Notes: generated by a model not told the origin, from the sequence alone. A DNA stretch of 64,000 bases from Bufo bufo (GCF_905171765.1 NC_053390.1:586174471-586238470), one strand, 5' to 3'; numbered from the stretch's first letter, positions 23,204 to 35,129 are shown. Made by a program: numbers and translations.

Positions 23204-25094
23204 TTGAATAAGTTTACAAAAAAGCAAAGAAACCCCTTCATGGGTCAGATTTTTTCATGCGACACAATTTACAGTTTTATCCTTGTTCCACAAGTTATAG
23301 CTATTTCTGAGACTGCAACCTGGCAAGTCCGGTGCTGTTCTACAGACCTGGATTGCAGAGAAACAATAGTGCCACATTAGATCAGTTTGGTGCAACATTT
23401 TATATTTCCATTTGGTGACACTTCATGTTCCAGTGGGCATGCCTTTCTATTACAAATCAGTTTCTCATACAATCGGTGATTCCTTGGCATGCTTTGCTAG
23501 AGACACTCTCCACCAACCAAGGGCTGATCTAGGACAATTAGAGATGATAATGGATGAATGATGATTCTACTAGGAGTGATTCAGATATTATATTAGGACA
23601 GAGTTTAATTTTTTTTTCCTAATACATATTTAAAGGGATTTCAAAATTTGGCTTTATTTTAATAACAGTAATTTGCGATTTCTTGCACATGCATTCTACA
23701 TCATGTAGGGATCTGCTTGTGTGAATACGGCCAGTGGTCACAGACTTCATGGTTTATTTAGCATCCAGAAGAATACAGGGCAATGGCTGCGCAATAACTT
23801 GGGTGAAGACACTGCTCCAGAAATAACACACAACCATTGAATCAAAGACCTTGCCCATCTGGGCACTTACTAAACAGTATATCTACCTCAGCTAGGTACA
23901 AATAATGAGGAGATCCGGCTTTCACAGGAGAGAAGTCTACCAACTTCAAGGCTCTGACCGCACACTTACAGTCTGAGGCCTCTATTTATTCCCCCGTAAC
24001 GATCCCAGTGTCTACACCTGAAAACACCTCAGGCTAGGGGGAATAGCTGTACTGGAGAAAGGTGGAATGGCAGGTCTCTCTACCAACTCTACCTACCTTT
24101 CAAAAAAAAATTATACAGCCCATAAATAAAGTCTGAATAAACCAGTTCCAGCAAACTATGCTTACTGAAACCATACAGCCTTCTGAATTCCTTTTATCGC
24201 ACCCATCTGAGCAATCTGGGCGAGTTATAAACCCCCTCCAGTACTTTATAAAAGACATTATTACAGTAATAATATTTTAATAAGTAGCAAAACTGCAGAA
24301 ACAAATGCACTTCATGACTGGGGCGGGGAACTTTACTACTGAGCTGATGGTGGGAAATAACAAGGATAACTTAGTGATAGAATTTGTACGGCTGTCTATT
24401 GCCCATTAAATCTGACACGAAAATATTCCGGAATCACGGCAAAGTAGAGGATTATAAGTGTAATACTCAACTACATGTTATGAACACAAACTGAATACCT
24501 GAAGGCTCCATGCAGAATTCCTTCACGCTGACATCACTTGGAGGAAAATCACATTACTTTCTGTCAGCTATTGACTTAAAATAAAACATTTCGGGTGAAG
24601 CAGAGCTGTCCTGCCGGATGCTGTTCTTGGTTTGGTGCATTATGATACATAATGTAATTATCCTGTCATAACACAGGAAGGCTGACGGTTATATTGTATT
24701 AGGTATACTGAGGCCTGCTAATTCATGTGCCGCACCGTCAATGACTGACACTTCTGTGGACGCTCTCAGAGCTATAAAAACACAACCACTTCATGCATGT
24801 TGATGTGGAGAGTGCAGGTGGTTTAGAACACTGTGCATTAAACAATAGGCGGATATATATATATATATATATATTATTTTTTTTTGTTTGTAAAATATAG
24901 TGAGTGCCTTGGACTTCACCATTTTAACTACATGTGTTTCACACATTTCCTAGATGCTCCCACCCAGAATATGGTTCGGATTGACCAATCATGGAAATAC
25001 ACTCTGCACTACCTGGGCACTATATATGCGTAAAATGGTTCTACATGCCCGGTGTGTCATGAAAGTGGACGTGGTTAAAAAAAAACATACCATT
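23204..25094. other. Unique-looking intron sequence
   Basis: No complete element or exon seen. There is a short (TA)n run near 24857-24873. The portion 24490-24830 has balanced composition and several homeodomain-like AATTA/TAAT words and could be conserved non-coding DNA. Confidence 0.35.
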
Positions 25095-25500
25095 AGTGTT
25101 GAGCGAAGTGGTCTTCGGATTATAGATCCGAAGTGACTTCGATCAAAACTTTGTGTGAATGCTCTATGAAGAGTCGTCTCCGCACAGCATTCAAATGTAT
25201 GGGCTATGGTGAGGCGAAGTGAGTTAATAACTTTGAGATTTGATTTTTAAACTGTAAAACCATTTTAAAACATGGATTCGAAGTTGGCTTTGCTACTGAG
25301 ATACCAGTTGGTACCGAAGCCAACTTCGGATCCATGTTTCAAAATGGTTTTAAAGTTTGAAAATCGATGGCCGAAGTTATTTACCAAAGTCTTGCGAGAC
25401 TTCGGTGATAACTCACTTCACCTCGCCAGAGCCCATGTACGGGTCTTCGTACAGCATTAAAATAAAGTTCTTGGATCCAAAGCTTGATTCGCTCAACACT
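25095..25500. mobile_element. MITE, short palindromic element
   Basis: Ends AGTGTTGAGCGAAG and its partner TTCGCTCAACACT are inverted copies. Interior arms pair around the GATCCGAAGT / ACTTCGGATC words. A related end is seen near 15090. Confidence 0.75.
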
Positions 25501-25582
25501 GCATACCATGCATCAATGTAGAAGAATATAAAACTGGCCCTCCAGGAGATTACCCCGATCAGTCTATCAATCTATCTATCCT

Positions 25583-25740
25583 TATTTATAAGGGGTTTTC
25601 TGAGTGTTTTATATTGATGCCCTATCATCAGCATAGGTCACCAGCATGTGATTGGTGGGGGTCGGACACCCGGCAATCTTGCCGATCAGCTGTCAACCAA
25701 TAAGTACCTCAGCCATCACATTAAACATTTACAGGGTCTA
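25583..25740. mobile_element. MITE fragment
   Basis: Left end AGGGGTTTTCTGAGTG and inner motif GGTGGGGGTCGGACACCCGG match a dispersed family also seen at 6430 and 15730. The right end is missing. Confidence 0.45.
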
Positions 25741-25864
25741 GTCTAAATGGCATAGAAAACCTAGGAATAATTAATAACCCATAATCAATATTTTAATACA
25801 GATAATAAAATCTTTTAAAGTGTATTGAAACAGAAAACATAATTATAAAAATTATACTTACAGT

Positions 25865-26076
25865 AAGGCTACATGCACACGAACGTTGTTTTGCGGATAG
25901 GATTTCATTTCAATGGGGCAGCACACTGTCCGTTCCGTAGCCCCGCAAAAAAAATGTAAAATGTCCTATTCTTGCTCGTTTTAGGCATTGTTACAATGGA
26001 TCCGTAAAAAAAAATGGATGGCATACGGATGGCATTGCGGACCGCAAAACACATACAGTCGTGTGCATGTAGCCTA
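25865..26076. mobile_element. MITE with GGCTACATGCACAC ends
   Basis: Left TAAGGCTACATGCACACGAA, right CGTGTGCATGTAGCCTA. A relative with slightly different ends sits at 53949-54228. Confidence 0.75.
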
Positions 26077-26507
26077 AGAATGAAAAAAAGAAGGAGAAAG
26101 ACCAGGATGTCAATGTCCGTCTATACCACTGCAGGTGGAAATACCAGACTCCACTAATCCAATGATCCACTAACACCCCTATAGCATATAAAATGAATTG
26201 ATAGGGTCTGTGCTTGATATTAAAAATTGCTGTGATGTGGGTAGGTAGACCTAGCTCATACCTGATGTCCAATAGATTAGGATACATTCAAATGTTGCTG
26301 TCAGTGAGCAGCATTTTGCAGAACTTCTGTACAAATATATCAGAAAACAGCGGTATATGTGACAACAGCGGTATATGTGACAATGTGTGAATATACCTGT
26401 ACCCACGTATCAAAGCTACAATGTGCCCCTGCAGTCTGAGACATAAAATGTAACTTACTGGCTAATTGAGTTCAGCCCCTTTTCGTGTCCTACACTGATG
26501 ACAGAGA

Positions 26508-26803
26508 TTAAAGGGGTTCTCCTGGCATTATGAAAAATACCAGCATTCAGCAGACCTGTGGAAGCAAGATGGTTTTATTACTACATATCTGTCCCTCTCT
26601 CCACCCGCTCTTCCGCCTGGCTCCTGACTGAATGTGTACGCTTCTTTTTCTGTTCGCACAGAGAGCTTGCAGCCTGTGTGAGGGCAGCGGAGACTGCAGC
26701 ATCAGCGGAGGAAGGGATGGGTAAGTATTAACAAAACCATCTTTCTATCACAGGTCTGCTGAATGCTGATATTTTTCATAATGGCTGGTAAATCCCTTTT
26801 ACA
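26508..26803. mobile_element. MITE with a TTAA left end
   Basis: Begins TTAAAGGGGTTCTCCTGGCA. The right side mirrors it with AATGGCTGGTAAATCCCTTT, and the inner ATGAAAAATACCAGCATTCA recurs inverted as TGAATGCTGATATTTTTCAT. The right TTAA is mutated. Confidence 0.65.
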
Positions 26804-27011
26804 GAGTTGTCCCCATGACTGGACAGATTTCCTCATAAGCACTCTGCCCGATCATTATTGGGGAGTCAAGGAATTGGCGCGGGTGCAGTGCGTCTCTTGG
26901 GTGGGGTGGGTTGCAGGGAAACATGACAATATGCACAGTAATATAGTACCAATGATAATAATATGAACACAAGGGCTTGTGCGTGCTAGTTAAATGAGAA
27001 GAAGACATATA

Positions 27012-28060
27012 CACTCACCTAAAGAATTATTAGGAACACCTGTTCTATTTCTCATTAATGCAATTATCTAGTCAACCAATCACATGGCAGTTGCTTCAAT
27101 GCATTTAGGGGTGTGGTCCTGGTCAAGACAATCTCCTGAACTCCAAACTGAATGTCAGAATGGGAAAGAAAGGTGATTTAAGCAATTTTGAGCGTGGCAT
27201 GGTTGTTGGTGCCAGACGGGCTGGTTTGAGTATTTCACAATCTGCTCAGTTACTGGGATTTTCACGCACAACCATTTCTAGGGTTTACAAAGAATGGTGT
27301 GAAAAGGGAAAAACATCCAGTATGCGGCAGTCCTGTGGGCAAAAATGCCTTGTGGATGCTAGAGGTCAGAGGAGAATGGGCCGACTGATTCAAGCTGATA
27401 GAAGAGCAACGTTGACTGAAATAACCACTCGTTGCAACCGAGGTATGCAGCAAAGCATTTGTGAAGCCACAACACGAGCAACCTTGAGGCGGATGGGCTA
27501 CAACAGCAGAAGACCCCACCGGGTACCACTCATCTCCACTACAAATAGGAAAAGAGGCTACAATTTGCACGAGCTCACCAAAATTGGACTGTTGAAGACT
27601 GGAAAAATGTTGCCTGGTCTGATGAGTCTCGATTTCTGTTCAGACATTCAAATGGTAGAGTCCGAATTTGGCGTAAACAGAATGAGAACATGTATCCATC
27701 CTCTGATGGCTACTTCCAGCAGGATAATGCACCATGTCACAAAGCTCGAATCATTTCAAATTGGTTTCTTGAACATGACAATGAGTTCACTGTACTAAAA
27801 TGGCCCCCACAGTCACCAGATCTCAACCCAATAGAGCATCTTTGGGATGTGGTGGAACGGGAGCTTCGTGCCTTGGATGTGCATCCCTCAAATCTCCATC
27901 AACTGCTAGATGCTATCCTATCAATATGGGCCAACATTTCTAAAGAATGCTATCAGCACCTTGTTGAATCAATGCCACGTAGAATTAAGGCAGTTCTGAA
28001 GGCAAAAGGGGGTCCAACACCGTATTAGTATGGTGTTCCTAATAATTCTTTAGGTGAGTG
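27012..28060 (+). mobile_element. Tc1-like transposon with DD36E spacing, degraded
   Basis: Ends CACTCACCTAAAGAATTATT and its exact complement lie inside TA dinucleotides (27010-27011 and 28061-28062). The 1,049-base element carries a transposase with one frameshift and an internal deletion. It lies directly beside the TBCK rhodanese exon, ending about 80 bases from its donor side. Confidence 0.9.
27160..28028 (+). pseudogene. Tc1-like (DD36E) transposase pseudogene
   Basis: The N-terminal two helix-turn-helix regions are intact from the ATG at 27160 (MGKKGDLSNFERGMVV; later FSRTTISRVYKEW). Near 27550, in an A-rich run, the frame shifts; the next frame reads AHQNWTVEDW and WSDESRFLF with the first catalytic aspartate. 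Then part of the core, including the usual glycine-rich GGGG stretch, is missing, and the sequence resumes at MYPSSDGYFQQDNAPCHKA with the second aspartate and NPIEHLW with the glutamate. There are 36 residues between these last two, as reported for the DD36E (Incomer) group. The natural C terminus (KAKGGPTPY) is present. Not functional. Confidence 0.85.
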
Positions 28061-28142
28061 TATATACTTGGCAATACCAATTAGCGGAATGAAACAGTAA
28101 TTACTATAGAAACAGTTGAAGACATACGTTACTCAGACTTAC

Positions 28143-28302
28143 CTCTGCTGCATTTGTTGACACATGGCCAACAGACACAATCACTTTGCCTTTGAAACTC
28201 TGAAGGGTGGCACTGGCAGGACCTGGCACCAGTTCTCTATCTGCAGTGAATGCTGAGCCATAGGGCATATTAATACTACCTGGTATATGTCCTCGATTAA
28301 AG
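28143..28302 (-). CDS. TBCK: Internal exon of TBCK, rhodanese-domain segment
   Basis: This 160-base exon is the only clear host coding sequence. On the minus strand it is preceded by a pyrimidine-rich acceptor (TTCTTGTCACAG) and followed by a consensus donor (GAG/GTAAGT). It supplies one base to a split codon and then 53 codons without a stop. The peptide contains [11 protein letters not shown] near its start, AFTA and ELVPGP in the middle, and FKGKVIV then VGHV near its end. From memory this is the rhodanese-like domain near the C terminus of TBCK, a TBC-domain protein with a kinase-like N terminus that belongs to the endosomal FERRY complex and influences mTORC1 signalling. The last coding segment should lie at lower coordinates but was not found in the window, so a long intron is implied. 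The identification rests on remembered similarity to the vertebrate protein. Confidence 0.85.
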
Positions 28303-28452
28303 CTGTGACAAGAATGTTAAGGCTTTTGGAGAAAGATAATTCCTGGGAATACAGGTCTTAAACGCAATTACAGTATGAGTTACAACAATAATTAAATCAG
28401 TGACAGGTCTTCAAGATGTTTATACCTAAAGAGAACACTTAGATGGAGGTGC

Positions 28453-28721
28453 TTAAGGTGGCCATACACATTAAATAAAATGGCTGATGGTTAAACAGCG
28501 CTTGATGGATAAAAAATCTTTCATTCTCAAACAATCTTTCTTTGAACAAAAGGTCTTTTGTCTGACAATCGGACGAAAATATTAAACAAGGCCAAGTTCT
28601 TTTCTAAAAATAATGGTCTATTATCAAACGGATAAACTATTGTTTGTTGCTAAATTTTATCCCACGAACATTCGTTTTAGGTGAAATCGGCCATTTTACA
28701 TAATGTGTATGGCCACCTTTA
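28453..28721. mobile_element. MITE with GGTGGCCATACACATTA ends
   Basis: Left CTTAAGGTGGCCATACACAT and right ATGTGTATGGCCACCTTTAG form inverted ends. Interior is AT-rich with no frame. Confidence 0.8.
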
Positions 28722-29224
28722 GAGCTGAGGTACTCATAGTATTAGGACTTGAAACTCCAGGGCCCAATGCAAAATCTAAAGAGAGCCTCCAACGATTCAC
28801 ACGTCTTTAATCAGACGGATTTCCTCATATGGAACAGAAGGACTATTTGGGCCACCTTGGGCTCCATGGTGTGAATTTGAGGGTGCAGTTTAGTTACATC
28901 TTGGATAAGCAACAACTTTTAATTACATATGGCTCCTTTTGTATGCGGGAAGGATCACATGCAAATTCCCCGACATTATTCTGCTGCAGTTTTTATAGGA
29001 ATACAGTGATAGCAATACTGGTTGTGTGCTTACAGATGCGACAATCCTCAGCCTGATTCTTAACAAGTTAAGTAAGCAGTGGCTAAAAGCGTTTAGTTGA
29101 CATTTTCAATGACTTTCAATGGCTTTTGTGACATGACATCATGCTGTGACATGATATCACACTCAAGTTTAGAACTGCTCCATCTGCACTGGTTCCAGAG
29201 GTGAGGCTTCACTGTAAACTATAT
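28722..29224. other. Intron sequence, no gene seen
   Basis: No repeat ends or supported exon. A small open frame at 28829-29056 has no splice context. Confidence 0.35.
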
Positions 29225-29654
29225 TTGTGCTCGGATTGGCTCATGCTGAGAGGGTCCCCTACCTACGCCTATACTCCACCCCCCCAACCTAGAAGCAGCA
29301 GAGTTATGCCGGAACTGCTTATCGAAGGGTAGCCTAAAGGGGGCTACCCCAATAATGAGACCTGAAAGAAGGGAGGGCTCCTGGGTGGGTTGAAATCGTT
29401 CGAACCGACAAGTGGGGGGAGGAGGGCCAGGTTTAAATAGTGAACGCCCCGCCTCCCCTCACACAAATACGGCACTCTTAATTGCCTACCACTTGTGCTC
29501 GGATCGGCTCATGCTGAGAGGGTCCCCTACCTACGCCTATACTCCACCCCCCCAACCTAGAAGCAGCAGAGTTATGCCGGAACTGCTTATCGAAGGGTAG
29601 CCTAAAGGGGCCAAAAGAACCATGCATAGGAGTTAGAAAACTTGATAACAGAAA

Positions 29655-30620
29655 CTACAGACCAAAACTCGAAAGCCAATGATATTTCGTATAAGGATCC
29701 GGGATATTACGTATGGAACACACGGAACTGCGACGACCCAACCGTTTGATGACATGTACTGGCACCTTATGCATGGACGCCGCCGCTGCCGCGCCCATGC
29801 GGAAGGAATGTCCTGTGATCCAGCGAGGACCGACCCCTGGACCTGTCAACTAACCTGAAAGTACGTAAGAAAGGCCGCGGTGGTTAGCCGGGCATTGACT
29901 AGTTCGAGTACGGGAGAACATGCCGCTTGGACTAAATACTACGCAGCCAAGCCTCCAAGGCCTGCACCGGACACCATCTGCTGTCCGTGGGAAAGTATCT
30001 GACCGCCACTGGTTGCCCCGGCCGTGACGTCTTGGACGAGGCCAAGGTGAGGACATAGATGGACCCGCGCCGGATGAGCTGACCTTTCCGCAGGCACCCA
30101 GCCAGCGTATTGGTGCCCATGAGCTCGCCTGACCTGATGAATCCATGGAAAGCCAGGTACAAGGCTGTTTCTACCAGAGCGCTAACCTGCGGCCCGAACG
30201 GTTTGCCCCTGCAGTTTGCCTGTCACGGCCTGAACAAGCTACCGGTAAATGGCTGACGCCCATGTCGTTTCACAACAGACATCTTGCGCAAACCCTTCAA
30301 CGCCGCTTTGATCGGGTGGGCGGAGAAGAGTGACGGTAGGTCCGGATGTAGCCTGCACCAATGGTGCTGAATACCTGCCATGTATAGTTAACAATGCTAT
30401 AGGACAGGTTTAATTGAGAGTGGCAAAAACCCTGACAAAGCCCAATAGGTGAGTGATAGGTCCCCGGCCAGCGGCCGGGTAGGTGTTCTCATATCTCTGA
30501 AACAGGTGCCAAGCTGTCTTGTAAGCCCTCAGAGTATTACTGGCCAAGGAATTGGCCATCAGTCTCTTAGCTATGGTGAGATGGGAGACTAGTCCCAGCG
30601 CAGCTGGGCCTGGTGAGGAA
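29655..30620 (-). pseudogene. Tyrosine recombinase of a DIRS/Ngaro-like element, frameshifted
   Basis: On the minus strand the N-terminal part is readable at about 30600-30440 (LTIAKRLMANSLASNTLRAY, then KTAWHLFQRYE), typical of the core-binding domain. The catalytic domain follows at 30162-29932 with LAFHGFIRSGELM, holding the first arginine, and after a frameshift at 29849-29655 with GHSFRMGAAAA, the histidine-x-x-arginine box, and VIKRLGRRSS. The final tyrosine, normally shortly after SS, is not where expected (SSVCSIRNI). Such enzymes integrate circular cDNA without target duplications. Several stops and shifts show it is inactive. Confidence 0.75.
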
Positions 30621-30663
30621 ATTTTTTTATTTTTTTATTTTTTTTTATTTTTTTTTTTAATCT

Positions 30664-32232
30664 CCATGCGTGAGAGACTCTAATGGCGGAGTCATATGTG
30701 TAAAACTAAAATGGAGAAGCTCTGCGTGAGGGACTCTAATGGCGGAGTCATATGTGTAAAACTAAAACGGAGAAGCCATGCGTGAGAGACTCAGATGGCG
30801 GAGTCATATGTGTAACCTAAAACGGAGAAACCATGCGTGAGAGACTCTAATGGCGGAGTCGTATGGGTAACCTAAAACGGAGAAGCCATGCGTGAGAGAC
30901 TCTAATGGCGGAGTCCTATGTGTAAAACTAAAACGGAGAAGCTCTGCGTGAGGGACTCTAATGGCGGAGTCATATGTGTAAAACTAAAACGGAGAAGCCA
31001 TGCGTGAGAGACTCAGATGGCGGAGTCATATGTGTAACCTAAAACGGAGAAACCATGCGTTTGAGACTCTAATGGCGGAGTCATATGTGTAACCTAAAAC
31101 GGAGAAGCCATGCGTGAGAGACTCTAATAGCGGAGTCCTATGTGTAAACCTAAAACGGAGAAGCCATGCGTGAGAGACTCTAATGGCGGAGTCATATGTG
31201 TAAAACTAAAACGGAGAAGCTCTGCGTGAGGGACTCTAATGGCGGAGTCATATGTGTAAAACTAAAACGGAGAAGCCATGCGTGAGAGACTCAGATGGCG
31301 GAGTCATATGTGTAACCTAAAACGGAGAAGCCATGCGTGAGAGACTCTAATGGCGGAGTCTTATGTGTAAACCTAAAACAGAGAAGCCATGCGTGAGAGA
31401 CTCTAATGGCGGAGTCATATGTGTAACCTAAAACGGGGAAGCCATGTGTGAGAGACTCTAATGGCGGAGACATATGTGTGAACCTAAACGGAGAAGCCAT
31501 GCGTGAGAGACTCTAATGGCGGAGTCATATGTGTAACCTAAAATGGAGCAGCCATGCGTGAGACTCTAATGGCGGAGACATATGTGTGAACCTAAACGGA
31601 GAAGTCATGCATGAGAGACTCAGATGGCGGAGTCAAATGTGTAACCTAAAACGGAGAAGCCATGCGTGAGAGACTCTAATGGCGGAGTCATATGTGTAAA
31701 CCTAAAACGGAGCAGCCATGCGTGAGAGACTCTAATGGCGGAGTCCTATGTGTAAACCTAAAACGGAAAAGCCATGCGTGAGAGACTCTAATGGCGGAGT
31801 CATACGTGTAACCTAAAACGGAGCAGCCATGCGTGAGACTCTAATGGCGGAGACATATGTGTGAACCTAAACGGAGAAGTCATGCATGAGAGACTCAGAT
31901 GGCGGAGTCAAATGTGTAACCTAAAACGGAGAAGCCATGCGTGAGAGACTCTAATGGCGGAGTCATATGTGTAAACCTAAAACGGAGCAGCCATGCGTGA
32001 GAGACTAATGGCGGAGTCATATGTGTAAACCTAAAACGGAGCAGCCATGCGTGAGAGACTAATGGTGGAGTCATATGTGTAAACCTAAAACGGAGAAGCC
32101 ATGCGTGAGAGACTAATGGCGGAGTCATATGTGTAAAACTCACACGGAGAAGCCATGCATGAGAGACTCTAATGGCAGATCTGTATGTGTAAAACTAACA
32201 CGGAGAAGCCATGCGTGAGAGACTCAAAAATG
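30664..32232. repeat. 56-base tandem array, about 28 copies
   Basis: Units read like GCGTGAGAGACTCTAATGGC, then GGAGTCATATGTGTAA and AACTAAAACGGAGAAGC. Period is 56 bases with small indels. It lies inside the Ngaro-like element. Open frames are repeat readings. Confidence 0.95.
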
Positions 32233-32251
32233 TATATATTATTATTATTTT

Positions 32252-32293
<42 letters not shown>

Positions 32294-32315
32294 TTTTTTT
32301 TTTTTTTTTTTTCAC
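32233..32315. repeat. AT-rich simple repeats: (TA)n and poly(T)
   Basis: An ATT/T-rich run, (TA) about 12 copies, and a T run of 20 directly after the 56-base array. Confidence 0.9.
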
Positions 32316-32574
32316 TATCAACCACTTAAGCAGCTCCCGTATGGGCACAGCTCTGAGTACGAGCATGAAGAGCATGGTATAACGCAGATCACCTGCACGG
32401 ACTAACTAACATCTTGTGCCTAAATAACCCCCTTGGAACCTAATGTACGGCCGGCAGCAGGAAGCCAGCCACCGCCTATGATCTGCTCCCCCTGACCGAG
32501 CCTAGTACTCCTTCCCCTGATCCCTGCCTACCTAACGGCACGGCGGCCCGTGCCAGACTTTATTGAAGATGAGG

Positions 32575-32835
32575 AGCCTTACCCCCCAGCCGCGTGGGGA
32601 GCTCACGCTGCTCCCTGGCAGAATGCACCAGTGCGGGAGGGCCGACCCACCGCCGGCTGGACACTCGTACCGCGTGGGGAGCAGCGCCACTCCCTGGCAA
32701 TGTGCACCGGATCAGAGGGAGCCCTTCCTTTACCGTGGGCCCCGGCCCCCGCTGGTTTGAACCGTGTGCCGCGTGAGGAGCCGCACAGCTCCCTGGCATT
32801 GTGCGCCGGTGCGGGAGTGCCCCCCCTCACCTAGG
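32575..32835. repeat. Three degenerate units of about 85 bases
   Basis: GC-rich units each containing CCGCGTG(G/A)GGAG and CTCCCTGGCA then a TGCRCCGG or TGCACCAG word. This produces long overlapping open frames on both strands that have no known domain; I treat them as repeat-driven. Confidence 0.55.
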
Positions 32836-33126
32836 GGCTGGTTATTGTGACTGGAACCCGCTGGGAGACTGAAGCCTAACTGGACCTACCTGTGACCGTG
32901 AAGGCTGACCTCCCAGGCCGTGGCTGACCCACGTGCGTAGTCGTGACGCAACTACCCGTAGATGCCCACCCAGTGCCTGTAGTTAACGGGAGTGCGACCG
33001 AGTCTGTGGATGTGACCGACTAGCCCCTATAGTCGTGAGGGGACCCTACATCGAGAGTAGCAGTAACGGACCATCGCCTGTAGACGTGGTAGTATTACCT
33101 CATGAGTCTGTTGACATGAGACTAAT

Positions 33127-33545
33127 GCCTGCAGTCGTGGCCGGTCTTAATAATGAGTCTGCAGTCGTAACGGATTTGTGCCTGCAGTCGTGGCAGGGCT
33201 TTAGAGCGGGTCTGTAGTCGTGACAGACTGATGCCTGCAGTCGTGGCAGGACTTTATAACGAGTCTGTAGTCGTGACAGACTGATGCCTGCAGTCGTGGC
33301 AGGGCTTTATAACGGGTCTGTAGTCGTGACAGACTGATGCCTGCAGTCGTGGCAGGACTTTATAACGAGTCTGTAGTCGTGACAGACTGATGCCTGCAGT
33401 CGTGGCAGGGCTTTATAACGGGTCTGTAGTCGTGACAGACTGTTGCCTGCAGTCGTGGCAGGGCTTTAGAGCGGGTCTGTAGTCGTGACAGACTGATGCC
33501 TGCAGTCGTGGCAGGGCTTTATAAGGAGTCTGTAGTCGTGACAGA
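33127..33545. repeat. 53-base tandem array, about 8 copies
   Basis: Units read GCCTGCAGTCGTGGCAGG, GCTTTATAACGGGTCTG and TAGTCGTGACAGACTGAT, with a 53-base period (33127, 33180, 33233, 33286 and on). Each unit contains two related sub-motifs around AGTCGTG. Second satellite inside the Ngaro-like element. Confidence 0.9.
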
Positions 33546-35028
33546 CCTGGCAAAGCAACATTCCTATCTATACCATTATTATAATTTTTTCTTTTTTTTC
33601 TTTTCCCCCCCACCAAAGGCCACGACTGTAGGCGCCACCCTGTAAGAGATGCGCCAGAGGCCTGGACATAATAGACCACCATCCCCTGTCCCCAAAGCCT
33701 ATGCAGGAGAAAAGAGGGGGTTGGCCCCCGCATGCACCACCCCTGACTCACCTGGTGGCCATGACAGCCACGAACCCCACAGTATCGTAAGTTAGCCCCC
33801 CACCTGTGGACCTGAATAACCAAGGACAGACGTGTGAGTGAGCGCACGCCAGCTGGGCGACACTTCACTCATGCCACCGCTCCCTAGCTAACCACCGGAT
33901 TATTGTGACTGCGCCCGAACCAACCCCCTGACTGACCGTATGGGCTTATGGGCGGCCCGGCTGCGTGCGCAAAGTGACGTGGCCAGCCCCCCTCCTTGAA
34001 GCCCTCTTTATATTTGATCCTTGAACATATTCCAAATTTTTTAAAATATTTTTTTTTTTTTTTTTACTCCTGCCTTAGTACCTAGCCACTGTGCCTGAGC
34101 AGAGGAGCCCTGCACCAAGACTGCAGTACCAGTATGGGCCTGTAGGTGTCGACCATCCCCCGCCCTCTCTCAAGCCAGGACCTGCTGGAGCGCAGCAAGC
34201 CAGTGATTCCCTTCTAGGTTAGAATTAACCATTGAAATCATAACTTGTTATACAGTGCACATGTCTGAGTATCTGCTTATCTCGTCTTGCCTGAGTTTGG
34301 CGCAGTAAAGAAGACGAGTTTATTCTGCAGCGGATTCCTAGACATGAATAAGCATGTCCACCTTCACAGCCTCGCTAATTGTAATTACCAGGAGAACGTG
34401 CATCAGGATCGGCTGCGAGGGATTTGCGCTCCGCCATGTGGAACATTGCATCCCGTGCCCACCGCTATTGACTATTTGTACAGGGAAAGCCGCGGCGTAT
34501 TAATCGCCTATAGGTTTCGGCTTCCGTCCCCTGATCCTGCAGCTGAACCTCCGCTTACTGATTGCAGCTAATGAATAGATCCCTGTGTGAGCGGACGGCG
34601 TTTTCCTCTACGGCGGAACGTTCTGATACGGGAGTGAGTGATATATAACGCTGCGTCGTGGAGCTGACGGCCGGCGTGACCGATGCTCAGGGTATGCGAG
34701 CGGACGTCGTGACCCGTCGCTGCTGAGCCACAGGTGAGGGGTGCCTGCCTGGGGGACGCTGCATGTGGGAGCGGGGGTGCTTAGCGCAGGGCCTGGAGCG
34801 GATCGGGGTGCCTGTCTCGGGGTGCCGGAAGCGATCGGGAGTGCGGGCAGTCTCCAGCGCAGCTGGGGACCGGCGGCACGCTCGGCAGCCCCACATGTTA
34901 TACATAGCGAGACGGGTGTGCAAGCCACCCTGCCTACCTAATCACCGTAGCGACGAGCTCGACGCAGCCGATCCCCCGATCCTCCAGTGACGCATGCCCT
35001 TCTCTGGCACCAACCCACAAGCCGATTC
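33546..35028. other. Interior of the Ngaro-like element, no readable domain
   Basis: GC-rich sequence between the 53-base array and the A1 repeat, with a T run at 34048-34066. Open frames on both strands lack recognisable motifs. It may be the 5' leader or a decayed gag-like region. Confidence 0.35.
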
Positions 35029-35129
35029 GAAATCGTTCGAACCGACAAGTGGGGGGAGGAGGGCCAGGTTTAAATAGTGAACGCCCCGCCTCCCCTCACA
35101 CAAATACGGCACTCTTAATTGCCTACCAC

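Larger units (their letters stand above)
29225..35129 (-). mobile_element. Ngaro/DIRS-like tyrosine-recombinase retrotransposon with split direct repeats
   Basis: Two direct-repeat families bound this region. A 118-base repeat occurs at 29225-29342 and 29493-29610. A 101-base repeat occurs at 29392-29492 and 35029-35129. Read on the minus strand the order is A1 (35029-35129), interior, B1 (29493-29610), A2 (29392-29492), B2 (29225-29342). This is the A1-B1-A2-B2 arrangement that defines the split direct repeats of Ngaro-type retrotransposons. A tyrosine recombinase lies just before B1, as expected. A 49-base stretch between A2 and B2 is not explained. No reverse transcriptase was recognised; the interior has been largely replaced by tandem repeats. 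Confidence 0.75.

Noticed and set aside
32550..32834. Overlapping GC-rich open frames on both strands
   Set aside because: Arise from three degenerate tandem units; no domain recognised on either strand.
30664..33545. Regular repeats resembling a CRISPR array
   Set aside because: Units are directly adjacent without unique spacers, and the DNA is vertebrate.
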